A DNA stretch of 64,000 nt from Flavihumibacter fluminis (lineage in GTDB: Bacteria > Bacteroidota > Bacteroidia > Chitinophagales > Chitinophagaceae). The stretch is taken from assembly GCF_021491375.1 (NCBI RefSeq), contig NZ_JAKEVY010000004.1, positions 62,001 through 126,000 of the forward strand, read 5' to 3'. A program made the position numbers and the translations under genes. Positions 9,896-19,150 of this stretch are shown here, one piece after another; position 1 is the first letter of the stretch; each line of letters starts with the position of its first letter. A model generated the notes under the pieces. It made no database searches. It had not been told where the DNA came from and worked only from the letters and a program-made list of their open reading frames with translations.

Positions 9896-10714
9896 ATGTA
9901 TTCTCTATTCCGGACAGAGTGGTTAAAACTGAACAGGTATCCAGCTTTCTGGCTGTTGCTGGGAATCTGTATGATTACCTATCCAGGCATTAACCTGATC
10001 GTATTAAATATTTATCACGAAGTAACGCAGAAGGAATCCACAACAGGACAGATAGTAACCATGCTGCTGGGAAACCCATTCTCTTTTCCGGAAGTATGGA
10101 AAACAAGCGCCTATCTCTCTTCCATTTTTGTATTTATTCCCGCGGTACTGGTGATTATGCTGATCACTAATGAATACAATTATAAAACATCCCGGCAGAA
10201 TATAATTGATGGCTGGAGCCGAAGTGATTTCATGCTGGCAAAAGCTATTGATGTATTGCTTATTACTCTGATTGTTACTATCATGTATGCAGTGGTAGCC
10301 TTTTTCATGGGCATGCAGAATACTACCGGAGAGGAATATGCGATTTTTGACCAGATCTATTATATCGCTTTATTTTCACTTCATACGTTTTCCCAATTAT
10401 CCATCGCTTTTTTGGTAGGTCTGCTTGTAAGGAAAGCCTTTCTGGCCATGGCGATATTTCTGTTTTATGCCCTGATTGCAGAACCGATTGCGGTGAACCT
10501 GTTGAAGTATAAATTCAAATTGGAAATCGGACGTTTTTTTCCGCTGGAGATTGCAGATCGCATGCTACCACAACCAGCTTTTATGAGCAGGCTGGACGAA
10601 GCCAAGTACCAGGCTGCACTTGACGCAGTATCAACTCATGTATGGTTAACAGTTGCACTGGTGGCATTAACCTGGGTCGTAAACTATCGCCTGTACCTGA
10701 AGCGGGATTTATAA
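9896..10714 (+). CDS. ABC-2 type exporter, membrane subunit
   Basis: Integral membrane protein of 272 residues with about six hydrophobic segments. The first follows MYSLFRTEWLKLNRYPAFWL, the typical N-terminus of ABC-2 permeases, in which an amphipathic 'EWLKL' helix precedes the first membrane span. The YNYKTSRQNIIDGWSRSDF stretch resembles the coupling-helix region that contacts the ATPase. It lies 6 bp downstream of the ATP-binding subunit, so the two form one exporter. No periplasmic or outer-membrane partner is adjacent and the substrate is unknown. Confidence 0.88.
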   Translation: MYSLFRTEWLKLNRYPAFWLLLGICMITYPGINLIVLNIYHEVTQKESTTGQIVTMLLGNPFSFPEVWKTSAYLSSIFVFIPAVLVIMLITNEYNYKTSRQNIIDGWSRSDFMLAKAIDVLLITLIVTIMYAVVAFFMGMQNTTGEEYAIFDQIYYIALFSLHTFSQLSIAFLVGLLVRKAFLAMAIFLFYALIAEPIAVNLLKYKFKLEIGRFFPLEIADRMLPQPAFMSRLDEAKYQAALDAVSTHVWLTVALVALTWVVNYRLYLKRDL

Positions 10715-10774
10715 TTAACCGGCAGGCTTGCATCTTTGGATTCTCCATACTATTTTGTACAATCAAAATAACGT

Positions 10775-11239
10775 ATGGAAAATGCCCCCTACACTGCTGA
10801 TATACTCGAAGAGTTCCATGAAACTTCCCAATTTGAAGCAGCTTCAATAGGCCAGCGGTTTGCAAACCTGTTGCTCGATTATGCGGGATTTTATGCCTCG
10901 GTATTTGCATTTGGTTTTTTGATTGCTGTCATTTTTGATGCAGCCGGCGAACCCTTTTTATGGCAGGAGGAAGATGTTAATCCACTTATAGACAGAATCT
11001 TTACCATGCTGGTTTATGTAGTCTATTATACCTTGTTTGAATACTTTTCCAGGGGTCGTTCTTTAGGTAAACTGGTAACCCGAACCAGGGTAGTACACGT
11101 GGATGGGGCCGAATTGACCTTTAAACATTACCTGTTGCGGAGTTTAACCCGACTGGTGCCCTTTGATGCGTTTGCCGCTCTTAACGGTTATCCATTTCAT
11201 GACAGATGGACAAAAACCAAAGTTGTGCAATTGAGGTGA
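10775..11239 (+). CDS. RDD family membrane protein
   Basis: Small inner-membrane protein of 154 residues. The RDD family name residues are partly kept: the conserved Arg and first Asp occur in GQRFANLLLDYAGFY near residue 28. Two or three hydrophobic segments follow (AFGFLIAVIF and MLVYVVYYTLFEYF), then the family hallmark RSLGKLVTRTRVVHVDG. RDD proteins are poorly characterised; some act in ion exchange or envelope stress. The gene follows the ABC exporter by 60 bp on the same strand and could be co-transcribed or have its own promoter. A CATCTTTG box (one mismatch to TAnnTTTG) lies about 40 bp before the ATG. Confidence 0.82.
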   Translation: MENAPYTADILEEFHETSQFEAASIGQRFANLLLDYAGFYASVFAFGFLIAVIFDAAGEPFLWQEEDVNPLIDRIFTMLVYVVYYTLFEYFSRGRSLGKLVTRTRVVHVDGAELTFKHYLLRSLTRLVPFDAFAALNGYPFHDRWTKTKVVQLR

Positions 11240-11247
11240 TCAATTAT

Positions 11248-12174
11248 TTATTTTACCAGTCCATGCAATGCAGCTTCTATTGTCGGGAAGGCAAACTGGA
11301 AGCCTGCTTTCCGGATTTTGTCAGCACTTACTGTGGTGCTCTTCAGGACTTCAATACTCATTTCACCCAAACCGATTTTCAGGAAAACACCAGGAACATG
11401 GATGGGAATAAATGTATTTCCACGCATTTGTTTCGCAAGCTCCAGCACCAGTTCCTTATTTGATACGGGATATGGTGTTACTGCATTATAGGCACCCTGC
11501 CACTGCTCATTTTGCATTGCTTCCAGGTACATCCGAACCATGTCCTGGATATGGAGCCAGCTGATCATCTGTTTGCCATTACTTAAAATGGCGGCAATTC
11601 CAAACTTAATGGGTTTCATGAATTCGGCGAGTGCACCGCCCTGCGTTGCCAGGACAATTCCGGTACGAAGGTATACAACACGTTTACCCATGGCCGTTAG
11701 TGGAGCCAGCGATTGTTCCCATGCTTCGCAGGTGGATCCCAGGAAATCATCGTGTGCAGGGGCCATTTCCTCAAATGGTTTTGGATTGGGAACCTGGGGA
11801 TCCGGTCCATACCATCCGATTGCCGAGGCAGATACTACAACGGAAATTTCATTTGGGATAGTGGAAAGTGCTTTACATAATAGTTCTCCCCCCTGCACCC
11901 GGCTATCGCGGATTTCTTTTTTCCGTTTTTCAGACCAACGCTTGTCGGCCACACCAGCACCCGCCAGATGCAAAATCGCATGCCCACTTCGAATAGCAGC
12001 TTCATCGATGGTTCCCTTAGCAGGGTCCCACGCAGCGTAAGTGCAATTTCCAGTTGCTTTGTATTGTGCAGGATTACGGGTAAAAATAATCACCCGATGC
12101 CCCGCCTCCAATAAAGCAGTTGTAAGGGCCCTGCCAATCATGCCAGTACCCCCTGTTATAAGTATTGTTTTCAT
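11248..12174 (-). CDS. TIGR01777 family NAD(P)-binding epimerase-like protein
   Basis: A 308-residue short-chain dehydrogenase/reductase of the YfcH/SDR39U1 (TIGR01777) group. The Rossmann start ILITGGTGMIGRALTTAL is at residues 4-21, followed by AILHLAGAGVADKRWSEKRKK and VVSASAIGWYGP; the last carries the SDR-type serine and tyrosine region. The C-terminal 50 residues, from LELAKQMRGNTFIPIHVP to GFQFAFPTIEAAL, match the DUF1731 tail of this family. The biochemical substrate is unknown; homologues have been linked to division or heterocyst phenotypes. It lies on the same strand downstream of ftsZ but behind a strong terminator and a purine-rich repeat tract, so it is probably a separate unit. 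Confidence 0.9.
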   Translation of the reverse strand: MKTILITGGTGMIGRALTTALLEAGHRVIIFTRNPAQYKATGNCTYAAWDPAKGTIDEAAIRSGHAILHLAGAGVADKRWSEKRKKEIRDSRVQGGELLCKALSTIPNEISVVVSASAIGWYGPDPQVPNPKPFEEMAPAHDDFLGSTCEAWEQSLAPLTAMGKRVVYLRTGIVLATQGGALAEFMKPIKFGIAAILSNGKQMISWLHIQDMVRMYLEAMQNEQWQGAYNAVTPYPVSNKELVLELAKQMRGNTFIPIHVPGVFLKIGLGEMSIEVLKSTTVSADKIRKAGFQFAFPTIEAALHGLVK

Positions 12175-12186
12175 TTTCCCTTTATT

Positions 12187-12262
12187 TCTTCTTCCATTCC
12201 TCCATCTTCCATTCCTCCGTCTTCCCTTCCTCCGTCTCCCTTGTCTCCTCTTCCCTTCCCCC
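12187..12262 (-). repeat. Purine-rich (minus strand) tandem repeat tract before the TIGR01777 gene
   Basis: An almost pure pyrimidine tract on the plus strand, purine-rich in the minus-strand RNA. It contains three 15-bp units at 12191-12205, 12206-12220 and 12221-12235 (CTTCCATTCCTCCAT and two variants), then degenerate copies. It shares the 13-mer CTTCCATTCCTCC with a similar tract at 23252-23312, which suggests a dispersed repeat type. It occupies the leader of the TIGR01777 gene. Confidence 0.75.
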
Positions 12263-12266
12263 TAGT

Positions 12267-12294
12267 AAAAGGCCCCTCGCAAAAACGAAGGGCC
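12267..12294 (-). terminator. Rho-independent terminator of the dcw cluster (after ftsZ)
   Basis: Read on the minus strand, GGCCCTTCG pairs with CGAGGGGCC (9 bp, one G-U) around a TTTTTG loop and is followed by four T residues. It lies 64 bp after the ftsZ stop. A second, weaker hairpin (AAGCCGGA with TCCGGCTT, 12341-12369) overlaps the ftsZ stop codon and may help. Together they should end the long dcw transcript. Confidence 0.78.
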
Positions 12295-12357
12295 GACTAT
12301 CCTTTTCGGATAAACAACTAAAAACAAAAATCGTTGGCAAAAGCCGGAACAATCGGA

Positions 12358-14319
12358 TTAATCCGGCTTTTTACCATCCAGAAAAGTATTGATCGTACTG
12401 ATCTGGGTATTATTATGCTCATCTGTTTTTACCGTGTAATTGCTGTAAAAATTTTCAGCCGGTGAAACAGTGTTGTAGAGTTCAAGGTTGCGGCGGATAT
12501 AAGCCGGCACAGTGTCAAACTCATTGTTCGGGTCCGCTGCATTGATGTTAAAAGACAGATTACGTAATTTCTGAATTCTTTCTGCTGCTTTCCTTTTTTG
12601 TTCCTCCACTTCGTCCAGCATCGCCGGCTCCTCAGCAGAGGGGATAAAAGAAGATTGAGTTGATGGTGCCAACGGCTGCTCCGCCGCAGGTTGTTCATCT
12701 TTTATCACCAGTTGCATATCGAAAGAAGTTGCGTCATCTTTCTGTGGCGTTGCCGGCAACTGCTGACGGATGGGTTCGTTCACAGGAGAACTGTCTTCTT
12801 GGCGAGAACTGGGTTCAGGCCCTTGTACCGGTTCGGCATAAATATTGGATGGCTTGGCCAAGTATCCCCCTGATGCTGCAGACACCGGAGAATTATTTTC
12901 CGAAAGATCGAATTGAATTTTAGCTTCGGGTACGGATGAGTGTGAGCCCGACGAAACTAAGGTTTGATTATCTTTTTCTTCGGTAGAATTATCCACAGTA
13001 ATTGTACGATCGTCATCCTCCGTAAAAGAAATAACCGGACTCGTAGTTTCACGAACAGAAGGCTCTTCCATCAGTCTTGGCTGCATTCTATCCTCTACTT
13101 GTGACGCAGACGTTGATGCTGATGCTGACGTTGGCGCTGGTACTGGTGTTTCTGCCGGACGCAATACGGAAATTGCAGGCTTCACGGCCGGTGTTGCAGC
13201 AGCAGGCGCAGTTTGTACTGCAGCACTGGGAACCGGATTATAATAGGCTTTATCTTCTGTTCCAAATGGCAGCACCGACTGATCCAGGGTCATCACAATC
13301 TTTTCATCTTTCTTCACTTCGGGCTGCTTCGCTGCACGTTTGTTGAAGGGATCCTTGTATTCAAATCCGGTTGCGATCAACGTAATACCAATCTCATTTC
13401 CAAGGGAGGCATCATATCCCAACCCGAGAATAACATCGGTATCCTCACCGGCCTGGCTCAGCAGATGATTTTGAATAATATCCACTTCATCCATGGTGAA
13501 TTCATGTTCCCCTTCTGCAGAATTGATATTGATAAGGATCCAGCGTGCTCCGCGGATATCGTTATCATTCAGAAGCGGTGAATTCAATGCCTCTTCAATA
13601 GCACGCTGTGCCCGATTTTCACCGGATGCAGTTGCATTACCCAGAATGGCAACGCCTCCATTCCGCATTACAGTGCATACATCCGCAAAATCGACATTGA
13701 TCTGACCCGTGCTGCTGATCACATCCGTGATACATTTTGCAGCCGTAGCCAACACATTATCCGCTTTGGCGAATGCCTCTTTCATTTTGAGGTTGCCATA
13801 CTGGTGCCGCAATTTATCATTACTGATCACCAGCAGGGTATCCACATGATCCTTCAGTTGCTGAATGCCATCTTCGGCCTGCAACTGGCGCTTTCTTCCT
13901 TCATAGGAAAATGGCGTCGTCACGATGCCAACTGTCAGTACACCGAGGTCCTTACAGATTTTGGCAATGATCGGCGCTCCCCCGGTTCCGGTTCCACCAC
14001 CCATACCAGCAGTAATGAAAGCCATTTTGGTATTTACTTCAAGGATGCGCTTAATTTCTTCCAGGCTCTCTTCAGTTGCCTGTTTACCAATCATTGGATT
14101 CGCACCGGCACCAAGCCCCTGTGTCAGGTGTGGACCGAGTTGTATTTTATTAGGCACCTGGCTTTGTGCAATGGCCTGAGCGTCTGTATTACAAATAATG
14201 AAATTCACCCCGTCAATACTTTGACTGAACATGTGGTTCACAGCATTGCTGCCTCCGCCTCCTACACCAATCACCTTAATGATGGATGATTTTTCCTTCG
14301 GTAAATCAAAGTGTATCAT
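12358..14319 (-). CDS. ftsZ: Cell division protein FtsZ with an extended C-terminal linker
   Basis: Tubulin-like GTPase that forms the cytokinetic Z-ring. The GTP-binding loop GVGGGGSNAVNHM is at residues 18-30 and the tubulin signature GGGTGTG at 107-113; the T7 loop reads NVDFADV. At 653 residues it is far longer than the usual 350-400. After the globular core (about residue 330) comes a low-complexity linker of roughly 270 residues rich in Pro, Ala, Ser and Glu. A C-terminal peptide of the FtsA-binding type, VPAYIRRNLEL, begins near residue 604 but is followed by about 40 more residues ending NTFLDGKKPD. The gene is the last of the dcw cluster, 42 bp after ftsA, and is followed by a terminator. 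Confidence 0.97.
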   Translation of the reverse strand: MIHFDLPKEKSSIIKVIGVGGGGSNAVNHMFSQSIDGVNFIICNTDAQAIAQSQVPNKIQLGPHLTQGLGAGANPMIGKQATEESLEEIKRILEVNTKMAFITAGMGGGTGTGGAPIIAKICKDLGVLTVGIVTTPFSYEGRKRQLQAEDGIQQLKDHVDTLLVISNDKLRHQYGNLKMKEAFAKADNVLATAAKCITDVISSTGQINVDFADVCTVMRNGGVAILGNATASGENRAQRAIEEALNSPLLNDNDIRGARWILININSAEGEHEFTMDEVDIIQNHLLSQAGEDTDVILGLGYDASLGNEIGITLIATGFEYKDPFNKRAAKQPEVKKDEKIVMTLDQSVLPFGTEDKAYYNPVPSAAVQTAPAAATPAVKPAISVLRPAETPVPAPTSASASTSASQVEDRMQPRLMEEPSVRETTSPVISFTEDDDRTITVDNSTEEKDNQTLVSSGSHSSVPEAKIQFDLSENNSPVSAASGGYLAKPSNIYAEPVQGPEPSSRQEDSSPVNEPIRQQLPATPQKDDATSFDMQLVIKDEQPAAEQPLAPSTQSSFIPSAEEPAMLDEVEEQKRKAAERIQKLRNLSFNINAADPNNEFDTVPAYIRRNLELYNTVSPAENFYSNYTVKTDEHNNTQISTINTFLDGKKPD

Positions 14320-14361
14320 ATCACGTTTTTGTTTTAGAATAGTTGGGTTAGTATGTGATCC

Positions 14362-15756
14362 TTAAAAATTCTTATCCTCTTCTTCCTTGAACAGGTCGAT
14401 CAGGTTGTCTTTGAATTTGCTCCAAAAGCCATTGATGCCGGCCAGCTTCCGTGTTCTGGCCGTTACTTCAACAGGTTCTTCTTTAACATCAGCTGCTACT
14501 GAATCCTGTACAGGTGCTTCCTGGATTTCCTTTTTGAGCTCTTTCGGAATTTCCACCATCTTAAACTGCTTGGTGAAGAGTTTCCGGTTACGCTCATAAT
14601 CGTCATACCCTTTCAGGATCAGACCGATACAGGTAGCATACATGGGCTTGGTCAACTCATCGGTATGATTCGAAGCCAGGTGCTCATTCGGATAACCTAT
14701 TCGTGCATTCAAGCCCGTTACATATTCTGTCAGTTGGATCAGGTGTTTAAGCTGAGAGCCACCTCCCGTTAATACGATGCCACCGTTGAGCATCCGGCTG
14801 TCCATGCCAACCTGCTTCAAATGATAGGTTACAAAATCCAGGATCTCACTCATTCTTGCCTGGATAATGTTGGCAAGGTTCTTTACACTGATTTCCTTAG
14901 GTGGTAACCCACGCATACCCGGAATTGTAATGAAAGCATTCGCTTTTGCTTCATTGGACAAAGCCGACCCAAACTGAACTTTCATTTGCTCTGCCTGGGT
15001 TTTCAATACACCCAAACCGGTTTTAATATCATTGGTAATATTCTCTCCGCCAAAGGGGATAACAGCCGTATGCTTTAGGATGCCTTCATAAAATACAGCC
15101 AGATCAGTTGTACCACCTCCAATATCCACGATGGCCACGCCGGCTTCAATATCTTCCTGCCCCATTACTGCCGCAGCAGAAGCCAGGGGCTGAAGTACCA
15201 AATCCTTAGTTTGTAATCCACTTTTTTCAACAGCGCGGTTGATGTTGCGGATGGCATTTTTATCACCGGTGATGATATGAAAATTGGCACCCACTTTCAC
15301 ACCGCCATACCCGATGGGGTTGGGAATATTCTGAAAATTATCAACCGTAAACTCCTGCGGTATCACATCAATGATCTGATCACCCGCGGGGATATAGGTT
15401 TTATACTGATCTGCAATCAGCTGATCAATTTCGCGCTGAGAAATTTCCTCTTCATTAGACTGACGTACAATATCTCCTCTGGTCTGTAAACTCTTGATAT
15501 GGTGACCGGCAATCCCTACATATACCTCCTTGATCTGTAAATCAGGATTGGAGGCGATGCAATTTTCCAGTGCAACTGCAATTGCCTTGATGGTTTCGTC
15601 AATATTCAGTACCTGTCCGTGCTTGACTCCATTACTATTCGCACGACCGAATCCCAAAATCTCCAGTTTGCCAAACTCATTTTTGCGACCCGCAATGGCA
15701 GCAATCTTGGTTGTACCAATATCGAGCCCTACAATAATGGGTTGTTCGTTGTTCAT
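14362..15756 (-). CDS. ftsA: Cell division protein FtsA
   Basis: Actin-like ATPase of 464 residues that anchors FtsZ filaments to the membrane and recruits later division proteins. The phosphate-1 loop IIVGLDIGTTKIAAIAGR is at residues 7-24, the phosphate-2 region is GVAIVDIGGGTTDLAVF, and the adenosine motif GGIVLTGGGSQLKHL lies near residue 330. The tail GFWSKFKDNLIDLFKE has the amphipathic pattern of the FtsA membrane-targeting helix. A charged insert of about 50 residues (rich in Glu, Lys and Val) separates the ATPase core from this helix. ftsQ ends 1 bp upstream, so translation is likely coupled. Confidence 0.96.
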   Translation of the reverse strand: MNNEQPIIVGLDIGTTKIAAIAGRKNEFGKLEILGFGRANSNGVKHGQVLNIDETIKAIAVALENCIASNPDLQIKEVYVGIAGHHIKSLQTRGDIVRQSNEEEISQREIDQLIADQYKTYIPAGDQIIDVIPQEFTVDNFQNIPNPIGYGGVKVGANFHIITGDKNAIRNINRAVEKSGLQTKDLVLQPLASAAAVMGQEDIEAGVAIVDIGGGTTDLAVFYEGILKHTAVIPFGGENITNDIKTGLGVLKTQAEQMKVQFGSALSNEAKANAFITIPGMRGLPPKEISVKNLANIIQARMSEILDFVTYHLKQVGMDSRMLNGGIVLTGGGSQLKHLIQLTEYVTGLNARIGYPNEHLASNHTDELTKPMYATCIGLILKGYDDYERNRKLFTKQFKMVEIPKELKKEIQEAPVQDSVAADVKEEPVEVTARTRKLAGINGFWSKFKDNLIDLFKEEEDKNF

Positions 15757-15757
15757 T

Positions 15758-16690
15758 CTATCTTGTTTTTAGTTGTTTTAAAGCAGTTGTCACAGGGGCT
15801 GGACCGGATAAAAGACGGGATTCGGAGGATACTGGATTACTAACCTGTAAAGGTGCTATTGTGAGCTTGTACGGAACTATATTTTTATCCACGGGTGTGG
15901 ATATTCCTGCTGCCCTTGTTGCTACAACCTGCCCTGCAAAACCAAGATCAATCGTAGCATAATAATTCATGCCTGTTTTGATCAGCACTTTCTCGTAAAA
16001 CAGTTTGAGTCGCGAGAACTTTTTTGCCGCCTCACTGCCATTGCCAAACAGGATCCGGTGATTTCCCACCAAGGGTATCAGTTCAATTTGTTTTTCTGGC
16101 GTATACACCACCTGTTCGATTTGTGCATCCCAGAAAGGATCCTTATTCAACACTTCCACAATGCCCAATACCCTTGCTATCAGGGAACTGTCGCCAGACC
16201 TTCTTTTCAATAGTTTCTCAGGCAGTCCTGTCACTACCGGTAATTTCACCGGAGCTTTTCCATATACGATGGGCAGATACACACCGGCTGTATCCATGTA
16301 CCAGGAGGCCCCATTGGCTGTAAATACGCGAACAACCGGCGTCCGTTCCTTAACCATTATCTCCAGTTCCCGATCCGCATTAAAGTAGAGCTCTGCATCT
16401 CTTACCCAAACATTTTTACGAATGCGGTTTTCCAAACCACGGAGATCTATTGACTGCATTGATTTGCCGGCAAACGATCGGGTTGTTTTGGCACCAATTA
16501 TGGAAAGAATATCTCCACGATCCACAAAACTGGTTTCACCAGATCCTTCAATAGTTACTTTAATTACTGAACAATTGGCATCGTTGGTCCGGTTGATTGC
16601 TGCGATCAGCACTACGAGCAGGGTTGCTCCCACCAGCATCCAGCTGAGGGCCACCAACACTTTTCGTATACTGATTTTTTTACCCGGCAT
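15758..16690 (-). CDS. ftsQ: Cell division protein FtsQ (DivIB)
   Basis: Single-pass inner-membrane division protein of 310 residues. It has a short basic cytoplasmic start (MPGKKISIRKV), one hydrophobic span at about residues 10-30 and a periplasmic region starting with a POTRA-like segment (IKVTIEGSGETSFVDRGDIL). FtsQ links early Z-ring proteins to the FtsL/FtsB and FtsW/FtsI synthase complex. The identity rests on topology, the POTRA region, and position between murC and ftsA. Its start overlaps the murC stop by 11 bp. No DivIC/FtsB gene is seen in this window. Confidence 0.9.
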   Translation of the reverse strand: MPGKKISIRKVLVALSWMLVGATLLVVLIAAINRTNDANCSVIKVTIEGSGETSFVDRGDILSIIGAKTTRSFAGKSMQSIDLRGLENRIRKNVWVRDAELYFNADRELEIMVKERTPVVRVFTANGASWYMDTAGVYLPIVYGKAPVKLPVVTGLPEKLLKRRSGDSSLIARVLGIVEVLNKDPFWDAQIEQVVYTPEKQIELIPLVGNHRILFGNGSEAAKKFSRLKLFYEKVLIKTGMNYYATIDLGFAGQVVATRAAGISTPVDKNIVPYKLTIAPLQVSNPVSSESRLLSGPAPVTTALKQLKTR

Positions 16691-18065
16691 GGTCTTCTGT
16701 TAATTTTGCAATCGGCAGAACCAGTGCATCGATGTCTCCGGCTCCGGCCGTTATCAATAAATGCAACTGATCTTTATTATTCAATATTGTTTCTTTAATA
16801 TGATTCAGTAAAGCTGCTTTCTCAATCAGTTGAACTTTTCCCGCTTGCATCTGATTTGCGATCAATGCACTCTCCACTCCTTCCATTGGCAATTCTCTTG
16901 CCGGATAAATCGGCAATAGCAACACCTTGTCAGCCTGGTTGAGTGCCTTAGCAAAACCCGATGACAAATCATGGGTTCTTGAATACAGATGCGGTTGAAA
17001 AATTACAGTGCAGACACGATCCGGAAACAAGGCTTTCGCTCCATTGATCAACGCATTCAATTCTTCCGGATGGTGTGCATAATCATCTACAAAGACCATG
17101 CGAGAACTTTTCACTACATACTCAAATCTTCTTTTCACACCTTTAAATGCCGCAATTGCTTCTTTTATTTTTTCCGGACTTATTCCCAACTGCTGCGCAA
17201 TGGCGATCGCCACCAAAGCATTCTCCACATTATGCAACCCGCCCATATGCAGTGCTACATCATTCAGTTCGATATCCGGCAGTTTCACAGAAAAGCTGTA
17301 GCTGCCATCCTGCATACGGATATCTTTCGCATAGATATCGGCATTGGTATTATCCAGGCTATACGTAAAATGCTTACCGGCCTTTAGCTCCGAGGATCTT
17401 GGCAATCCGTATTTGCTGAATAATAGTCCCTGCGGTTTCAGTTTTTGAGAAAACTCAATGAACGCGTCCTGCAGGTTTTTTTCAGTTCCATAAATATCCA
17501 GGTGATCCGGGTCCATGGAACTGATCACGGCAATATCCGGATGCAGGCGTAAAAAACTGCGATCGTATTCATCGGCTTCAATCACTGCTACATTTCGTGG
17601 ATCGCTCCAGAAATTGGTCTGGTAATTCACACTGATACCCCCGAGAAAAGCATTACAGCCATAACCTGTATGTCGCAATACATGAGCTGTCATCGTAGTA
17701 GTGGTGGTTTTACCATGTGTTCCACCAATACAGATATTGAACGAACTGTTACTGATGATGCCCAATACTTCGCTCCGTTTCAGTACAGGCACTTCCTGCT
17801 GCTGGTAATAGAGCAGTTCGGCGTGTTGTTTCGGCACAGCAGGGGTATAAACCACGAGATCCGGGCGCTGTGGAATCAGTGTCAGATTTTCTTCAAAATG
17901 AATCGCTATACCCTCCGCTTCCAGTTGTTGCGTAAGAGGCGTAGGCGTTTTATCGTATCCGCTAACGGTTTTCCCAAGCGCATTGAAATAACGCGCAAGT
18001 GCACTCATTCCGATACCGCCGATACCGATAAAATAAACGGATTGTATGTCTTTAACGGATAGCAA
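16680..18065 (-). CDS. murC: UDP-N-acetylmuramate--L-alanine ligase MurC
   Basis: Cytosolic ligase adding L-Ala to UDP-MurNAc with ATP, the first step in building the peptidoglycan stem peptide. It has 461 residues, the family length. The UDP-binding Rossmann motif YFIGIGGIGMSALARYF is at residues 11-27, the Mur ligase ATP loop CIGGTHGKTTTTTMTAHVL near residue 110, and VFVDDYAHHPEE, the MurC-specific DDYAHHPxE motif, near residue 325. The gene lies 2 bp from murG and overlaps ftsQ by 11 bp within the dcw operon. Confidence 0.97.
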   Translation of the reverse strand: MLSVKDIQSVYFIGIGGIGMSALARYFNALGKTVSGYDKTPTPLTQQLEAEGIAIHFEENLTLIPQRPDLVVYTPAVPKQHAELLYYQQQEVPVLKRSEVLGIISNSSFNICIGGTHGKTTTTTMTAHVLRHTGYGCNAFLGGISVNYQTNFWSDPRNVAVIEADEYDRSFLRLHPDIAVISSMDPDHLDIYGTEKNLQDAFIEFSQKLKPQGLLFSKYGLPRSSELKAGKHFTYSLDNTNADIYAKDIRMQDGSYSFSVKLPDIELNDVALHMGGLHNVENALVAIAIAQQLGISPEKIKEAIAAFKGVKRRFEYVVKSSRMVFVDDYAHHPEELNALINGAKALFPDRVCTVIFQPHLYSRTHDLSSGFAKALNQADKVLLLPIYPARELPMEGVESALIANQMQAGKVQLIEKAALLNHIKETILNNKDQLHLLITAGAGDIDALVLPIAKLTEDHAG

Positions 18066-18067
18066 GT

Positions 18068-19150
18068 TTATTGTAATAAATGTTTTGCAATTAATTCATC
18101 AGCATCCCGGATTGCCAGGAGGGCCAGTTTTTTAGTCATGGATTCCCGTTTTGCGGGATCTTCCATTAACCGGATAGCTGTAGCCACCAACTGTTTAGCA
18201 GCCTCTCCATCCCTTACCATAATCCCCGCTTCCTCCTTTACCAGGTAACCGGCATTCACGGTTTGGTGATCTTCTGCTGCAAAGGGATAAGGAACCAATA
18301 CAGCCGGTTTATGTACTACACAGATTTCAGCAATACTCATTGCTCCGGCTCTGGAGATCAACGCATCCGCCGCAGCATAAGCATACTCCATCTCTTTGAT
18401 AAAATCATTCACCCAGATTCCTTTTCGGTTAGCCGTTGCCGTTTTAGCCGTCTCCGCAAAAGGTTTACCCGTTTGCCAGATCAGCTGAATACCTGCCGCC
18501 TGTAAAGCATCCAGTCCGGCCGCGATGGCTTCATTGATACTTTTGGCACCCAGGCTGCCACCTACCGAAAGCAGGATCGGGCGCTCCGGATCCAATCCAA
18601 AAAATCGGGCCGCATCCGTTTTTGATAATTGGCAGTTCACAATGTTGGAACGTACCGGATTTCCACTCACCACGATTTTATCTGCCGGAAAAAATTTCTC
18701 CATCCCGGGTGTAGCAACAAATACAGTCCTTGCATTCTTGCCAAGCAACTGATTGGTTTTACCGGCAAAGGAATTGGCCTCATGCAAATAGGTTGGAATC
18801 CCTTGTTGCTGTGCATATTTCAATACAGGGAAACTGGAATATCCTCCTACACCAAATACCAGGTCGGGTTGAAAGCGATTAAATATGCCACGTACCTGGA
18901 AAAAACTTTTGATCAGTTTAAAGGGCAGCGAAATATTTTTCCAGAGTGCCGTACGATTGAATCCAGCAATATCAAGCCCTTCTATCTGGTAACCGGCCTG
19001 CGGCACTTTTTCCATTTCCATCTTTCCTTTGGCGCCAACGAACAGAATTTCGGTGGAGGGCGCCAGTTTTTTTATAGCATTGGCCACTGCCACTGCCGGA
19101 AATATGTGCCCACCGGTTCCTCCTCCTGCTATGATAATCCGCTTAGGCAT
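18068..19150 (-). CDS. murG: MurG, lipid II-forming GlcNAc transferase
   Basis: Peripheral inner-membrane glycosyltransferase of 360 residues that adds GlcNAc from UDP-GlcNAc to lipid I, making lipid II. The N-terminal glycine-rich loop IAGGGTGGHIFPAVAVANAI is at residues 7-26. GVGGYSSFPVLKYA, HEANSFAGKTNQ and SVGGSLGAKSINEA follow, and the C-terminal nucleotide-sugar site contains SRAGAMSIAEICVVHKPAVLV. The start overlaps the ftsW stop by 8 bp, which implies coupled translation. Confidence 0.97.
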   Translation of the reverse strand: MPKRIIIAGGGTGGHIFPAVAVANAIKKLAPSTEILFVGAKGKMEMEKVPQAGYQIEGLDIAGFNRTALWKNISLPFKLIKSFFQVRGIFNRFQPDLVFGVGGYSSFPVLKYAQQQGIPTYLHEANSFAGKTNQLLGKNARTVFVATPGMEKFFPADKIVVSGNPVRSNIVNCQLSKTDAARFFGLDPERPILLSVGGSLGAKSINEAIAAGLDALQAAGIQLIWQTGKPFAETAKTATANRKGIWVNDFIKEMEYAYAAADALISRAGAMSIAEICVVHKPAVLVPYPFAAEDHQTVNAGYLVKEEAGIMVRDGEAAKQLVATAIRLMEDPAKRESMTKKLALLAIRDADELIAKHLLQ

